Source of the DNA: Paenibacillus antarcticus
GTDB taxonomy: Bacteria; Bacillota; Bacilli; Paenibacillales; Paenibacillaceae
Direction of reading: 5' to 3'
Length of the DNA stretch: 64,000 bases
Assembly (NCBI RefSeq): GCF_001637225.1
Contig: NZ_LVJI01000015.1
Coordinates: forward strand, 186,001 to 250,000
How positions within the stretch are numbered: position 1 is the first letter of the stretch; every line of letters starts with the position of its first letter. The position numbers and the translations under genes are program-made. The notes under the pieces were generated by a model. That model was not told the DNA's origin. It saw nothing but the letters and a program-made list of their open reading frames with translations, and did not search any database. Positions 1-9,446 of this stretch are shown here, one piece after another.

Positions 1-94
1 CACGCATGGGTACATGAAGAATTTGTACTTTACCTGCTAGAATTGTACGCAACTCTAGTCTCATCCAAGAACCGCAATGACATTGTCTATCCAT
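1..94 (-). CDS. Partial CDS: N-terminus of a small CxCG protein
   Basis: Only the first 31 codons lie in the window; the gene runs off the left edge. The ATG at 92-94 has GAGGTG six bases upstream, a good ribosome binding site. The visible protein begins MDRQCHCGSW, so a Cys-x-Cys-Gly pair sits at residues 5-8, as in small zinc-finger-like proteins of Bacillales. It is divergent from the DJ-1-like gene at 348. The call rests on the RBS and the open frame; function unknown. Confidence 0.55.
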   Translation of the reverse strand, partial: MDRQCHCGSWMRLELRTILAGKVQILHVPMR

Positions 95-347
95 TATTAA
101 CACCTCATATATTTCTATATATATCTTGAGAAAATAATAAATAAGTTGCTATTCATGTATTCGACCATAGATTGATTAAATCCTGCATATAAAGGCAGAA
201 CACCCTTGATGCAAATAATTCCAAATGCATGGATGGTTCACTATGATTGAGGGTAACCTTTTTGTTAGAATAGATAAGGGTCCGCCTTAAGTTCATTCTA
301 TCTAAGGGTGGAATATTTGAAATACTAAAAAAATGGAGTGATTATAC

Positions 348-872
348 ATGAGACTTTCCGGTAAAAAAGTAATTGCTCTGGTTAGCGAGGACTTTGAGGA
401 TTTGGAATTATGGTATCCAATCTATCGATTACGCGAAGAAGGAGCCGAAGTACATCTTGTAGCTGAGGAAAAAGAAACGACCTATATCGGCAAATATGGG
501 GTCCCTGCGAAAAGTGACTACTCCTTTGAAGAAGTAAATAGCCAGCACTATGATGGTATTCTTGTTCCAGGAGGCTGGTCTCCTGATAAATTACGCCGTT
601 ACACCAAAGTTTTAGAACTTATTCGTGAAATGAATGCAGACCGTAAACCCATAGGACAAATCTGTCATGCGGGTTGGGTTCTCATATCGGCCCGCATACT
701 CAATGGCGTAACTGTAACATCAACGCCAGGTATAAGGGACGATATGGAGAATGCGGGTGCGATTTGGAAAGATGAAGCCGTTGTCGTTGACGGGCATATA
801 ATATCTGCTCGTAGACCTCCTGATCTTCCGCCGTATGGCAAAGCATTTTGTGATGCTTTAGCAGGTGAATAG
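348..872 (+). CDS. DJ-1/PfpI family protein (putative protease, deglycase or chaperone)
   Basis: A 174-residue single-domain protein, the usual length for PfpI/YraA-like proteins. The nucleophile elbow GQICHAGW places the predicted catalytic cysteine at Cys106 followed by His107, and an acidic residue at Glu14 (SEDFED) matches the conserved Glu that tunes the cysteine in this superfamily. Members are cytosolic stress proteins described as proteases or as glyoxal/protein deglycases; which activity applies here cannot be decided from sequence. The gene stands alone, divergent from the gene at 94 and ending in a terminator shared with ptsI. Confidence 0.9.
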   Translation: MRLSGKKVIALVSEDFEDLELWYPIYRLREEGAEVHLVAEEKETTYIGKYGVPAKSDYSFEEVNSQHYDGILVPGGWSPDKLRRYTKVLELIREMNADRKPIGQICHAGWVLISARILNGVTVTSTPGIRDDMENAGAIWKDEAVVVDGHIISARRPPDLPPYGKAFCDALAGE

Positions 873-899
873 GATTCATTGTATTGAGAAATAAAATTA

Positions 900-951
900 G
901 AACAGCCTCCTTTTATTCCACATGGGATATAAAAGGAGGCTGTTCTTTTAT
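900..951. terminator. Bidirectional terminator between the DJ-1-like gene and ptsI
   Basis: A perfect 17-bp inverted repeat (arms 900-916 and 929-945, 12-nt loop) has A/T-rich flanks on both sides, so it can end transcription of the convergent genes at 872 and 960. Confidence 0.85.
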
Positions 952-959
952 AAATATAA

Positions 960-2714
960 TTATGGCTGTTCTATAGCCATAGAACGACTACTTCTGTGAG
1001 AATGATGGTAATCATTCAGCAACTGTTCAATCTCTGTATTCGTATGCATCTTTAGACATTCTTTAGCTATAAGCTTATCTTCTTCAGCAGATGTATTTAG
1101 AAGGCGATGTTTGATTCTAAGCAATGATTGTGGCGACATACTGAGTTCATGGACTCCGAGTTCGATCCATAAAGGAATAGACCTCTCGTCACCAGCCATT
1201 TCACCACACACACTTACTGGGATTCCTGCATGTCTTGCAGCTTCGACAGTTGACCGAAGCATACGCAAGATCGCTGGATGATAGGGATGGTACATATGAG
1301 CAATTTGTTCATTCATCCGATCAACCGCCAACACATATTGCACAAGATCATTGGTACCAATACTAAAGAAGTCACTTTCTTCTGCTAGCAAATCAGCGAT
1401 CGCTACCGCTGCGGGTACCTCAATCATAATACCAACCTGAATATCACGGTTATAAGGAATTCCTCTTTCGTCTAATTCAGTCATCGCTTCACGAAGAAGT
1501 TCATTTGCTCCTCGCACTTCTTCAACCGATGAAATCATAGGATACATAATCTTCACATGACCATAATGACTTGCTCGCAAAATCGCACTCAGCTGAGTTT
1601 TGAATAGTTCCTTACGGTCTAGACTAATTCGAATGGCGCGATACCCAAGGAATGGGTTATCTTCTTCAGGAAGAGAGAAATAATCTAAATGCTTGTCCCC
1701 TCCGATATCCAATGTACGAATGACAACCGAACCGTCCCCCATCTTCTCTGCAACATGGCGATATACCTCGAACTGCTCATTTTCACTTGGGAACGTGACA
1801 CGATCCATATATAAGAACTCAGTCCGAAATAGTCCTACCCCTACAGCTCCATATTTCAAAGCCATGTCCATTTCTTTGACAGAGCTGATGTTGGAAGAAA
1901 GATTAATTTGGATACCATCTTTAGTCACAGCTTCCACGGAGGCTAGAAGTTGCAGTTGCTCTTTTTTGTGCTGTTGTTTGGTGCGTATCTCACAGTAATG
2001 AGCTATCGTTGATTCGTTGGGATGAATGTACACATGACCATTGTCACCATCTACAATGAGCATATCACCTGTCTGAATGGGTGCTTTAAGATTATTCTCT
2101 AATCCACATACAAGTGGGATACCCATGGCTCGCGACATAATGGCGGAATGAGAAGTCTTCCCTCCGATAAGTGTGGCGATACCTAGTACATGTGAAGGGT
2201 TCAAATGCACAAGCTGAGATGGAGATAACTCCTTAGCAACTAAAATATAGGGTTGTGTATCCACGGGCAACGTAATCTCAGGAGCGCCAAGTAGATGTTT
2301 TAACAATCGATTTCCTACATCCTTAATGTCCAAAGCACGCTCTTTCATATACTCATCATCCAGTAGATCGAACATCGTTACAAAGTGGTCAATTGCTTCT
2401 TTTACGGCAACCTCAGCTGCTTTATATTGACGTTCGATGATACCTTGAATTTCATTCATAAATACCGGATCTTCCAATATAGCAAGATGGGCATCAAAAA
2501 TACTTGATTCTTCTTCACCCACAACCTCTTTGAACTCATTTCTTATGAACTCAATTTCATGCTTAGAAGTACGTATTCCTTCGTACAGTCTTTCAAATTC
2601 TTTAGCTAGATCTATGGCTTCCAATCGAGATTCAGGCAAATCCCATTCCCAACTTGGAAGAACAAATGCTTTACCTATTGCGACCCCTGCTGCCGCTCCG
2701 ATGCCTTGTATCAT
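960..2714 (-). CDS. ptsI: PTS Enzyme I (phosphoenolpyruvate-protein phosphotransferase)
   Basis: 584 residues, close to the usual 570-575 of Enzyme I. It autophosphorylates from PEP and passes the phosphate to HPr, the first step of PTS sugar uptake. The phosphohistidine signature GGKTSHSAI puts the active-site His at residue 189. The C-terminal PEP-binding barrel shows GIMIEVPAAV, FSIGTNDL and CGEMAGD, the last holding the catalytic Cys near residue 500. The start overlaps the stop of the upstream EIICBA gene by ATGA, so the two are translationally coupled. No ptsH (HPr) gene is next to it, so HPr must be encoded elsewhere, and this could be a second, transporter-dedicated Enzyme I. Confidence 0.95.
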   Translation of the reverse strand: MIQGIGAAAGVAIGKAFVLPSWEWDLPESRLEAIDLAKEFERLYEGIRTSKHEIEFIRNEFKEVVGEEESSIFDAHLAILEDPVFMNEIQGIIERQYKAAEVAVKEAIDHFVTMFDLLDDEYMKERALDIKDVGNRLLKHLLGAPEITLPVDTQPYILVAKELSPSQLVHLNPSHVLGIATLIGGKTSHSAIMSRAMGIPLVCGLENNLKAPIQTGDMLIVDGDNGHVYIHPNESTIAHYCEIRTKQQHKKEQLQLLASVEAVTKDGIQINLSSNISSVKEMDMALKYGAVGVGLFRTEFLYMDRVTFPSENEQFEVYRHVAEKMGDGSVVIRTLDIGGDKHLDYFSLPEEDNPFLGYRAIRISLDRKELFKTQLSAILRASHYGHVKIMYPMISSVEEVRGANELLREAMTELDERGIPYNRDIQVGIMIEVPAAVAIADLLAEESDFFSIGTNDLVQYVLAVDRMNEQIAHMYHPYHPAILRMLRSTVEAARHAGIPVSVCGEMAGDERSIPLWIELGVHELSMSPQSLLRIKHRLLNTSAEEDKLIAKECLKMHTNTEIEQLLNDYHHSHRSSRSMAIEQP

Positions 2715-4597
2715 GATTCATGCCCTCCAACGTTCCTGTCGTGTAATACAACAGACATCACGGATGCCTGCCCTTTCTTAACGCCTTTAAAAGGAGCAAA
2801 GCTCCATGATTTCACTAGTTGCGGATTGGTAATGACCATCGGAGTGGCCAAAGATGCTGCATGCTTGCGAATATATGCTAAATTAAATTTGATGAGTAAC
2901 TGACCCGGAACTACTACATCCCCCTCTTTAACTAAGGCTTGGAAATCTCCGCCAGTCAGTTGGGATGTATCAATTCCGATATGAAGAAGAACTTCAAGCC
3001 CTTCAGGAGTCGATATCCCAATGGCATGCATCGTCGGATATATGTGAAGAATCGTTCCAAAGACCGGCGAGACTAATTCGTCTTTTTCAAGTATAAAAGC
3101 TACACCGTCGCCTACTAGCTTGGCTGCAAATATATGATCTGGCACCTCAGCAATGGGCAACATACGTCCCTGCACTGGCGCACAGAATAACACTTGAGGC
3201 AAGTCCCTCTGCATAAGCTTATTAACTTCCTCACGAATTAATTCTGAATACGTTCCAAACACAACTTGAACATTGCCACCGCCCAACTTCATCGAACCTG
3301 CGGAACCTAGAAGTTTAAGTGCGCTGGTATCAATAAGCCTATCGTTCTTCACCGTAAGACGAAGACGAGTAACACAAGATTCTAACCGCACAACATTTTC
3401 CTTACCCCCAAGAGCTTCCAGTATAAGTGGCGCCTGATAAGGAATATTACCCGCCCAATCTTCTAATGTTGATCCTTCTTCGCGTCCCGGTGTTGGGATC
3501 CCAAATCTGTGAATGGCCCATCTAAATAACACGTAATATACCACGCCATACGCTAATCCAATAGGGATCAGCATCCATGCGTTATGTGATAAATGAAAAT
3601 TGAGGATATAATCAATGACCCCCGCAGAATAAGAAAATCCATGATGAATGTCTAACGCATACGTTATCCACATCGCTAGTCCGGACAATATGACGTGAAC
3701 AATAAACATATAAGGAGCAACAAACAAAAATGCAAACTCAATTTGCTCTGATACACCTGTGACGAAACACACTAAGGCTGCTGTTAGAAACGTCTTTTTA
3801 ATTTTAGGCTTAAGGTCCTCACGCGCCTCGTGAATGATAGCTAAAGCAATACCCGGCAATGCAAACATCATGATTGGAAATAACCCTGCCATAAATGAGC
3901 CCGCTGTGGGATCGCCTGCGAAATACCTTGGCAAATCTCCTTGCACTATACTTCCATCTGGCGTAGTAAAGGTACCCAATTGGAACCAAAACACGTTATT
4001 CAATAAATGATGCAGACCAAATGCGGTAAGAATACGATATATCATCCCATATAAAAAGAGTCCAAACCCACCTAAATGAAGCATCAATTGCGTAAGTTCA
4101 TCAAGACCACGTTGTAAAAAGGGCGCAATCCCTAGCATAAACCATGAGAATACAGCGGACAATAATCCCATAATTAGCAAAACAAATCGTGATCCACCAA
4201 AGAACTGAACCACTTCCGGAAGCTTGATATGTTTAAATCGATTGTATAATCCACCAGCCATCATACCAAAAAGAATTCCGATTAACGTAGATGGCTGAAT
4301 GCTCCCATCACTAAAATGCCTTGTGACCTGATCGTAAATAAACATGCCGGACAGCGCAGCAAGCCCTGCCGGTCCCGCTTGATTAGCAAGTCCCCAAGCT
4401 ACTCCTACCGCAAAAAAGTAGGGTAGGAAGTAGAAAATCCCTTGACCTGCCCATGTACTAACATCACCAATGGATGGAAGTCCCCAAACGTCCCAAGGCA
4501 GACTACCTACACTAAGCAGAATCGCCGCTGCAGGCAACACCATCGTAGGGAGCATGACCGCTCTTCCGAGCTGCTGTAAAGAACCCAACCAATTCAA
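2711..4597 (-). CDS. PTS sugar transporter EIICBA fusion (glucose/N-acetylglucosamine superfamily)
   Basis: A membrane transporter that phosphorylates its sugar during uptake. Domains run C-B-A: EIIC (about 1-370, roughly ten hydrophobic helices), EIIB with phospho-Cys408 in ESCVTRLRL, and EIIA with the two active-site histidines in MHAIGI (His524) and LLHIGIDT (His539). The EIIC substrate loop reads GVSEQIEF where glucose and GlcNAc permeases usually have G(I/V)TEPIEF, so the sugar is uncertain. I chose the TTG at 4597 because AAGGGGAG lies 7 nt upstream and homologous permeases begin at about this point; an in-frame ATG at 4645 has no RBS. It forms an operon with the Enzyme I gene. Confidence 0.88.
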   Translation of the reverse strand: MNWLGSLQQLGRAVMLPTMVLPAAAILLSVGSLPWDVWGLPSIGDVSTWAGQGIFYFLPYFFAVGVAWGLANQAGPAGLAALSGMFIYDQVTRHFSDGSIQPSTLIGILFGMMAGGLYNRFKHIKLPEVVQFFGGSRFVLLIMGLLSAVFSWFMLGIAPFLQRGLDELTQLMLHLGGFGLFLYGMIYRILTAFGLHHLLNNVFWFQLGTFTTPDGSIVQGDLPRYFAGDPTAGSFMAGLFPIMMFALPGIALAIIHEAREDLKPKIKKTFLTAALVCFVTGVSEQIEFAFLFVAPYMFIVHVILSGLAMWITYALDIHHGFSYSAGVIDYILNFHLSHNAWMLIPIGLAYGVVYYVLFRWAIHRFGIPTPGREEGSTLEDWAGNIPYQAPLILEALGGKENVVRLESCVTRLRLTVKNDRLIDTSALKLLGSAGSMKLGGGNVQVVFGTYSELIREEVNKLMQRDLPQVLFCAPVQGRMLPIAEVPDHIFAAKLVGDGVAFILEKDELVSPVFGTILHIYPTMHAIGISTPEGLEVLLHIGIDTSQLTGGDFQALVKEGDVVVPGQLLIKFNLAYIRKHAASLATPMVITNPQLVKSWSFAPFKGVKKGQASVMSVVLHDRNVGGHES

Positions 4598-4699
4598 GGT
4601 GACACTCCCCTTTCTCCACACGATCAACTGCAAATGATTCTTCATTCATCGTTGATCCTATGTACACTAAATCGTAAGCCTTGATTGTCATTTTGTCAA

Positions 4700-4731
4700 A
4701 AACAAAAAGAAGACCTCGAAAGGTCGTCTTA
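4700..4731 (-). terminator. Rho-independent terminator after the CoA-binding gene
   Basis: On the minus strand a 9-bp stem with one mismatch (around 4711-4730) is followed by a T-rich run just past the stop of the gene at 4739. It also separates that gene from the PTS operon. Confidence 0.65.
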
Positions 4732-4738
4732 TTTCCGA

Positions 4739-5167
4739 TTATGAATTCCTTAAGGAAATAGCATCTTCAACTTTAATACATCGATCCATAATCGCAATCA
4801 TATCATTCTCTTTAGCGATCAGAGCGGCTTCTTCGCTAATAATCCCCTGTTGAAGCCATAGCACCTCAGCACCAATCTCTGCTGCTTCACGTGCTACCTG
4901 AGCACAATACTCACTACGACGAAATACGTTTACAATATCTATTTTGTCTGGAATGTCATGAAGTGACGCATAACATATTTCACCAAGGATTTCAGTCCCA
5001 CTAGCAGCAGGATTAACTGGAATAATACGATATCCTCTTTGTTGCATCGTATAGGCAACAATATACGAGATACGATCTGACTTATCAGACAGACCAACAA
5101 TCGCAATATTTCCAGCCTGTTTCAGTATTTGACCTATTTGTTCCTGTGTTGGGTTCATAAATGACAT
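4739..5167 (-). CDS. CoA-binding domain protein (YccU-like)
   Basis: 142 residues forming one Rossmann-like CoA-binding domain, the usual length for the YccU family. The N-terminal nucleotide loop IAIVGLSDKSDR (about 22-33), the VNP motif after the second strand (near 52) and the LWLQQG segment (near 104) are typical of CoA-binding proteins and of succinyl-CoA synthetase alpha subunits. No catalytic domain is attached. The biological role of the family is unknown. It has its own RBS and terminator. Confidence 0.85.
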   Translation of the reverse strand: MSFMNPTQEQIGQILKQAGNIAIVGLSDKSDRISYIVAYTMQQRGYRIIPVNPAASGTEILGEICYASLHDIPDKIDIVNVFRRSEYCAQVAREAAEIGAEVLWLQQGIISEEAALIAKENDMIAIMDRCIKVEDAISLRNS

Positions 5168-5193
5168 GTTTCATCCCCATTTCTTTAATAGGT

Positions 5194-5290
5194 TGTTCAA
5201 AAAGTCATCATTTGATCACGAAGTATACCAAGAAGCTTATTCGGCCTCATAAGCATGCACCTCGGTGCTGAAAATTTGACTTTTTGAACA
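5194..5290. repeat. Nested inverted-repeat element (MITE-like or structured intergenic repeat)
   Basis: The 143-bp gap between the CoA-binding gene and aroA holds a 14-bp perfect terminal inverted repeat (TGTTCAAAAAGTCA at 5194-5207, its complement at 5277-5290). Inside are two further hairpins: GCTTAT/ATAAGC (5235-5240 and 5249-5254) and GCACC/GGTGC (5257-5261 and 5264-5268). No open reading frame is present. The layout suits a small non-autonomous repeat that may also end transcription of aroA. Confidence 0.6.
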
Positions 5291-5310
5291 CGCACTTTAG
5301 GCCTATTGGT

Positions 5311-6609
5311 CTATAAAGAATCTACCCATTCCACCTGTGCTCCAAGTGCCTTCATATGATCAAAAAACTGCGGGTACGATTTAGCTACATGATGAGCATC
5401 CTTAATACGAATAGGTTGTTTAGATCTCAATCCCACGATACTCAAAGCCATAATCACGCGATGATCATAGTGTGCATTAATCTCCACACCACCTTCAACT
5501 CCTTCAGGACGTCCATGTACAATAATCTCAGCCTGACGTTCCTCTACATTAGCACCCGCTTTACGAAGCTCCGCCAAGTAGTCTGTGATACGGTCACATT
5601 CTTTATACCTTAAGTTCTCAACATTATAGAATCGTGATGTTCCTTCAGCAAATACAGCTGCTGCAACCATAGCTAGTACCGCATCCGTTGCTGCATCTCC
5701 GTCAAACTCTATAGCTTTTAATGTTCCATTACCTTGTACATGAACGATATCATTCTCATGGGTAAGTGGAACTTCCATCATCTTCAATACATCTACAATT
5801 GCACGTTCACCTTGCTTACTTGTAGCAGATAAACGTTCTACAATTACATCAGATTGTGTGACAGCCGCTGCTGCTAGTATTGCTGCTGACCCTGGATAAT
5901 CGCCTTGGACCGTGTATGTCTTCGCTTCATAAGATTGTCTACCGGGAACCCGGAACACCATATAGTCCTCACTAGCATGAATAACAATTCCTGCCTGTTC
6001 AAGAACTTCGAGTGTCTGTCCAACAACTACTTTAGACTTCAAATCGCCTAAAACTTCGATTTCACTGTCTTCTTCCAACAGTGGCGTTAGAAATAGTAAC
6101 GCACTTAGATATTGAGAGCTAACCTCACCAGATACCTTGATCTTGCCACCGATTGGATGTCCTCCACGAATGGTAATCGGCAATCGTCCATCATTGTGTT
6201 CGACCTCAACTCCCAATTGCGACAAGGCTACGATTAGATCATCATGAGGTCTTTTACCTAGAGAATCTGGATATGTATTCACAAAAGTAACATCTGAACA
6301 GAGCGATGCAATTCCCATCAAGAAACGTAGAACAGCGCCTGCATTACCAACATTCAATTCTTTAACATCTTTTGGATGTTTGCCAAACCCTGTAATAATA
6401 GCTTTCTCATCATCTTCGATAAGTGTCGCACCAAGGTCCTGAATACAGCGTCGCATAGCATCACTATCTTCACTGTGAGCCGGGAAATACACAGTGCTCG
6501 TCCCTTCAGCTAAAGCAGCTACAAGTAAGTACCGAGTTGTATAGTTCTTAGAAGACAAAGCCCCAATGTTCCCTTGTAGCTTGGGGGTTGGATTAACGAT
6601 AACATCCAT
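5311..6609 (-). CDS. aroA: 3-phosphoshikimate 1-carboxyvinyltransferase (EPSP synthase)
   Basis: 432 residues, normal for EPSP synthase, which joins shikimate-3-phosphate and PEP in aromatic amino acid synthesis. Visible active-site features are SSKNYTTR (Lys21, Arg26), SSQYLSALL (shikimate-phosphate binding), the Asp in DAATDAV near 310, the Glu in YKECDRI near 340, and DHRVIMAL near the C-terminus. The PEP/glyphosate loop reads VGNAGAVLRF: the Gly equivalent to E. coli Gly96 is kept, but positions equivalent to Thr97 and Pro101 are Ala and Phe. It follows aroK in the same operon with a 58-bp gap. Confidence 0.92.
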   Translation of the reverse strand: MDVIVNPTPKLQGNIGALSSKNYTTRYLLVAALAEGTSTVYFPAHSEDSDAMRRCIQDLGATLIEDDEKAIITGFGKHPKDVKELNVGNAGAVLRFLMGIASLCSDVTFVNTYPDSLGKRPHDDLIVALSQLGVEVEHNDGRLPITIRGGHPIGGKIKVSGEVSSQYLSALLFLTPLLEEDSEIEVLGDLKSKVVVGQTLEVLEQAGIVIHASEDYMVFRVPGRQSYEAKTYTVQGDYPGSAAILAAAAVTQSDVIVERLSATSKQGERAIVDVLKMMEVPLTHENDIVHVQGNGTLKAIEFDGDAATDAVLAMVAAAVFAEGTSRFYNVENLRYKECDRITDYLAELRKAGANVEERQAEIIVHGRPEGVEGGVEINAHYDHRVIMALSIVGLRSKQPIRIKDAHHVAKSYPQFFDHMKALGAQVEWVDSL

Positions 6610-6667
6610 GATTAAATTTGCTCCTTTACTTTCATATATTCCGAATAGTCCACCATTAGAAACAGGC

Positions 6668-7180
6668 TTAGACGCGGTAATGTGTTAAAATCATTTCGCT
6701 CACTTGTTCCGCAGAAAATAACGATGTGTTCACTGTGTAATCAGCGAAAAGGTAAGCATTCTTCCGTTCTTCAAGAATCGTACGTATTCTTTCTTCTGAA
6801 TTTCCAGCTAGTAAAGGTCTCAGTCCATCGCCTTGTACCCTTGAAGCAATGTCTTCTGCTTCAGCTGTCAAAGCAACAACCCATCCTCCGCGCTTCATCA
6901 ACTCGCAATTCTCTTGATTCAGTACAGCTCCCCCACCGGTCGCTATCACCTGACCCGTACCCGAGAGGACTTGCTGTAATATCGCTGTCTCCGCATTGCG
7001 AAAGTACGCCTCACCCTGATTGGTGAATATGGATGCGATACTGCTACCTTCGTGTTCCTCCAATGCTGCGTCGAGATCTACCAGATCATATTCTAGATGG
7101 TGTGCAAGCCATTTACCTACGGTAGATTTGCCCGTCCCCATCATCCCAATCAGGATTATATTTTGTTGTGATTGGCTCAA
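6668..7180 (-). CDS. aroK: Shikimate kinase
   Basis: 170 residues, standard for this P-loop kinase, which phosphorylates shikimate and supplies the substrate of the next gene, aroA. Walker A GMMGTGKST spans 12-20; the shikimate-binding DLD motif is near 35; FR..E follows near 60; the GGGAV loop is near 83; and the lid RPLL is near 121. The two steps are consecutive in the pathway and the genes are co-directional, so this is a two-gene aro operon driven from the promoter at 7245-7274. Confidence 0.94.
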   Translation of the reverse strand: MSQSQQNIILIGMMGTGKSTVGKWLAHHLEYDLVDLDAALEEHEGSSIASIFTNQGEAYFRNAETAILQQVLSGTGQVIATGGGAVLNQENCELMKRGGWVVALTAEAEDIASRVQGDGLRPLLAGNSEERIRTILEERKNAYLFADYTVNTSLFSAEQVSEMILTHYRV

Positions 7181-7244
7181 AATTTCACCCTCAGTTCTGC
7201 CTTATATCTTGTACTAGAAGACTTTCTATTGACTCATTGTTCCA

Positions 7245-7274
7245 ATCATACCACAGCCCTAAAAGTTTCGACAA
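7245..7274 (-). promoter_or_regulatory. Predicted sigma-A promoter of aroK-aroA
   Basis: On the minus strand -35 TTGTCG (7269-7274) and -10 TATGAT (7245-7250) are 18 bp apart, about 65 bp upstream of aroK. Confidence 0.6.
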
Positions 7275-7367
7275 TGATACATATAGAGAAGATTCTATTT
7301 CTGCTAGAGTTCCATATACTAGAATAAGAATGAACAGTTAAATAGATGAATAGAGGTGAGTTGAACC

Positions 7368-7685
7368 ATGCATGATTCCCAGAGTCATTCGAGCGCAAGC
7401 TTAAGACGAATTGAAGAAATCTGTGATGTGCGCCATATGTTATGTCGCGATGATATCATGTGGGTTCTTCATTATGTACAACAAAAAGTGGCTCAAGGTG
7501 ATCCAGCACTGCTGGAACTCCCTAAGCCACGTTTACTTCGTAATTTCCAATACTTCGGAGAAGTCAGCCTGTTACTTCTTAAACGACCTGGACTAAATTA
7601 TCTTGAACAAGATAATATTCGTCAATGTCTCATGGAAGCCATGCATGGCCTAATTCCCGCGAAACCTATTCTTCCATCCAGTTAA
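7368..7685 (+). CDS. Conserved small protein of unknown function
   Basis: 105 residues, predicted helical and cytosolic, with no signal peptide or membrane segment. The ATG has GAGGTG nine bases upstream. I do not recognise a domain. Its last 20 bases overlap the end of the convergent gnd gene, an arrangement that leaves no room for a terminator between the two. Confidence 0.6.
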   Translation: MHDSQSHSSASLRRIEEICDVRHMLCRDDIMWVLHYVQQKVAQGDPALLELPKPRLLRNFQYFGEVSLLLLKRPGLNYLEQDNIRQCLMEAMHGLIPAKPILPSS

Positions 7686-9090
7686 AGTGAAAACTACCTT
7701 CTTTATCTAAACGTTTGAATGTGTGTGCGCCGAAGTAATCACGTTGTGCCTGAAGAAGATTGGCTGGCAATCTCTCTGTACGATAGCTATCGTAGTAAGC
7801 AAGAGCACTTGCAAATCCAGGTACTGGAACGCCTTGATTCACTGCTGCTACTACGGTTTGACGCCATGCACCTTGATAGTTCTCCAAAATATCTTTGAAG
7901 AATGGATCAAGCAACAAATTCTTCAACTCAGCGTTGTTCTCGTATGCATCCGTAATGTTCTGCAAGAATCGGGAACGAATGATACATCCACCACGCCAGA
8001 TTTTTGCAAGGCTACCATACTTCAAGTCCCATCCATACTCATCAGAAGCTGCACGTAATTGTGCGAAACCTTGAGCATAAGATACGATTTTACTCGTAAA
8101 CAAAGCTTTGCGAACATTCTCGATGAACTCAGCTTTATCCCCTTGGAAAGGTTCAGTTGCAGGTCCGTTTAGAATTTTGCTAGCTTCTACACGTTCTTCT
8201 TTCATAGCAGACAAGAAACGTGAGAATACAGATTCAGTAATCATGGACAATGGCACACCAAGATCAAGTGAGCTTTGGCTTGTCCATTTCCCTGTACCCT
8301 TTTGTCCAGCAGAATCAAGAATAACATCAACCATTGCCTTACCTGTTTCGGAATCATATTTCGAGAAAATATCAGCAGTGATTTCAATCAAATAACTGTC
8401 CAATTCCCCTTTGTTCCATTCCGTGAAGATTTCTTGCAATTCCTTAGCATCAAGATGTAAGACATCTTTCAAGAGCTGGTAAGCTTCACAGATAAGTTGC
8501 ATGTCACCATACTCAATACCGTTATGCACCATCTTGACATAGTGTCCAGCACCGTCTGGTCCAATATATGTACTACAAGATTCGCCATCTACTTTAGCAG
8601 AAATCGCTGTTAGGATCGGTTCAACAAGAAGGTATGCACTCTCTTGTCCACCTGGCATGATTGAAGGACCTTTCAAAGCTCCCTCTTCCCCACCGGATAC
8701 ACCTGCTCCAATGAAACGGAAACCTTTATCTTCAAGGTCTTTACTACGACGAACTGTATCAGGGAAATAAGCATTCCCTCCATCGATGATGATGTCACCT
8801 TGATCAAGATATGGTAACAACTGCTCAATCGTTGCGTCAGTAGCTTTACCTGCTTGTACCATGATTAGAATTTTACGAGGCAGTTCAAGTGATGCCACAA
8901 ATTCCTCAACGGAAAAAGATCCGGTCAAATTTTTACCTTCAGCTTCTTTCAGAAGGTCATGTGTTTTCTCTGGAGAGCGATTATATACTGAGACTGAAAA
9001 GCCTCTACTCTCGATGTTTAGAGCCAAATTTTTGCCCATTACAGCAAGGCCAATGACACCTATTTGTTGTTTTGCCATTTGGTTTTTCAT
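7666..9090 (-). CDS. gnd: 6-phosphogluconate dehydrogenase, decarboxylating
   Basis: 474 residues. It oxidises 6-phosphogluconate to ribulose 5-phosphate and CO2 in the oxidative pentose phosphate pathway. The N-terminal dinucleotide fold carries [14 protein letters not shown], the substrate region [11 protein letters not shown] is present near residue 185, and the family signature [14 protein letters not shown] lies near 260. The start at 9090 has GGAG six bases upstream; a further ATG at 9102 lies before that RBS and is less likely. Confidence 0.95.
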   Translation of the reverse strand: MKNQMAKQQIGVIGLAVMGKNLALNIESRGFSVSVYNRSPEKTHDLLKEAEGKNLTGSFSVEEFVASLELPRKILIMVQAGKATDATIEQLLPYLDQGDIIIDGGNAYFPDTVRRSKDLEDKGFRFIGAGVSGGEEGALKGPSIMPGGQESAYLLVEPILTAISAKVDGESCSTYIGPDGAGHYVKMVHNGIEYGDMQLICEAYQLLKDVLHLDAKELQEIFTEWNKGELDSYLIEITADIFSKYDSETGKAMVDVILDSAGQKGTGKWTSQSSLDLGVPLSMITESVFSRFLSAMKEERVEASKILNGPATEPFQGDKAEFIENVRKALFTSKIVSYAQGFAQLRAASDEYGWDLKYGSLAKIWRGGCIIRSRFLQNITDAYENNAELKNLLLDPFFKDILENYQGAWRQTVVAAVNQGVPVPGFASALAYYDSYRTERLPANLLQAQRDYFGAHTFKRLDKEGSFHFNWMEE

Positions 9091-9102
9091 CCTTTGCTCC
9101 AT

Positions 9103-9382
9103 TTATTTTTAAACAATTTCACTCATACCCACTCTATATATTAACGTGTTTACGCAAAGAAGTGAACCCCTGTTCCTAATTCTCAAGTAGAAACGGCTAT
9201 GCCATCCTTTTCAAAGACGGTACCCGTTTCAGCGGAAATATAAGGAATAGAGTATCAATATAGAATGAACTAAAGACGATACCCTTTCATGAATTTCTTA
9301 AGAAATGATTGAATATGGGAGCACAAACTTTAGTTCAATCTATCAAGTGAAAATTATACTTTCTTATATTTCAACATGATAA
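9103..9382. other. Intergenic region upstream of gnd with a 10-bp inverted repeat
   Basis: No credible gene. A perfect 10-bp inverted repeat, TGAACTAAAG (9266-9275) and CTTTAGTTCA (9328-9337), is separated by 52 bp. It may be a small repeat or a regulatory structure for gnd. Confidence 0.35.
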
Positions 9383-9407
9383 AACACCTCGCAACGACCG
9401 AGGTGTT
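9383..9407 (-). terminator. Terminator of the gene at 9447
   Basis: A perfect 9-bp stem (9383-9391 and 9399-9407) is followed on the minus strand by a short T-run, 40 bp past the stop codon. Confidence 0.7.
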
Positions 9408-9446
9408 CATCTCAGATGTTTTTCTTATTGTAAACAAAAGACGTAT

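Noticed and set aside
1693..1998. Open frame on the plus strand opposite the ptsI gene
   Set aside because: Fully antisense to a strongly conserved enzyme, no RBS, composition follows the opposite strand; same reasoning removes the other long antisense frames over aroA, gnd, tail and head genes.
4598..4645. 16-residue N-terminal extension of the EIICBA gene
   Set aside because: The ATG has no RBS and the extension contains the RBS of the TTG at 4597.
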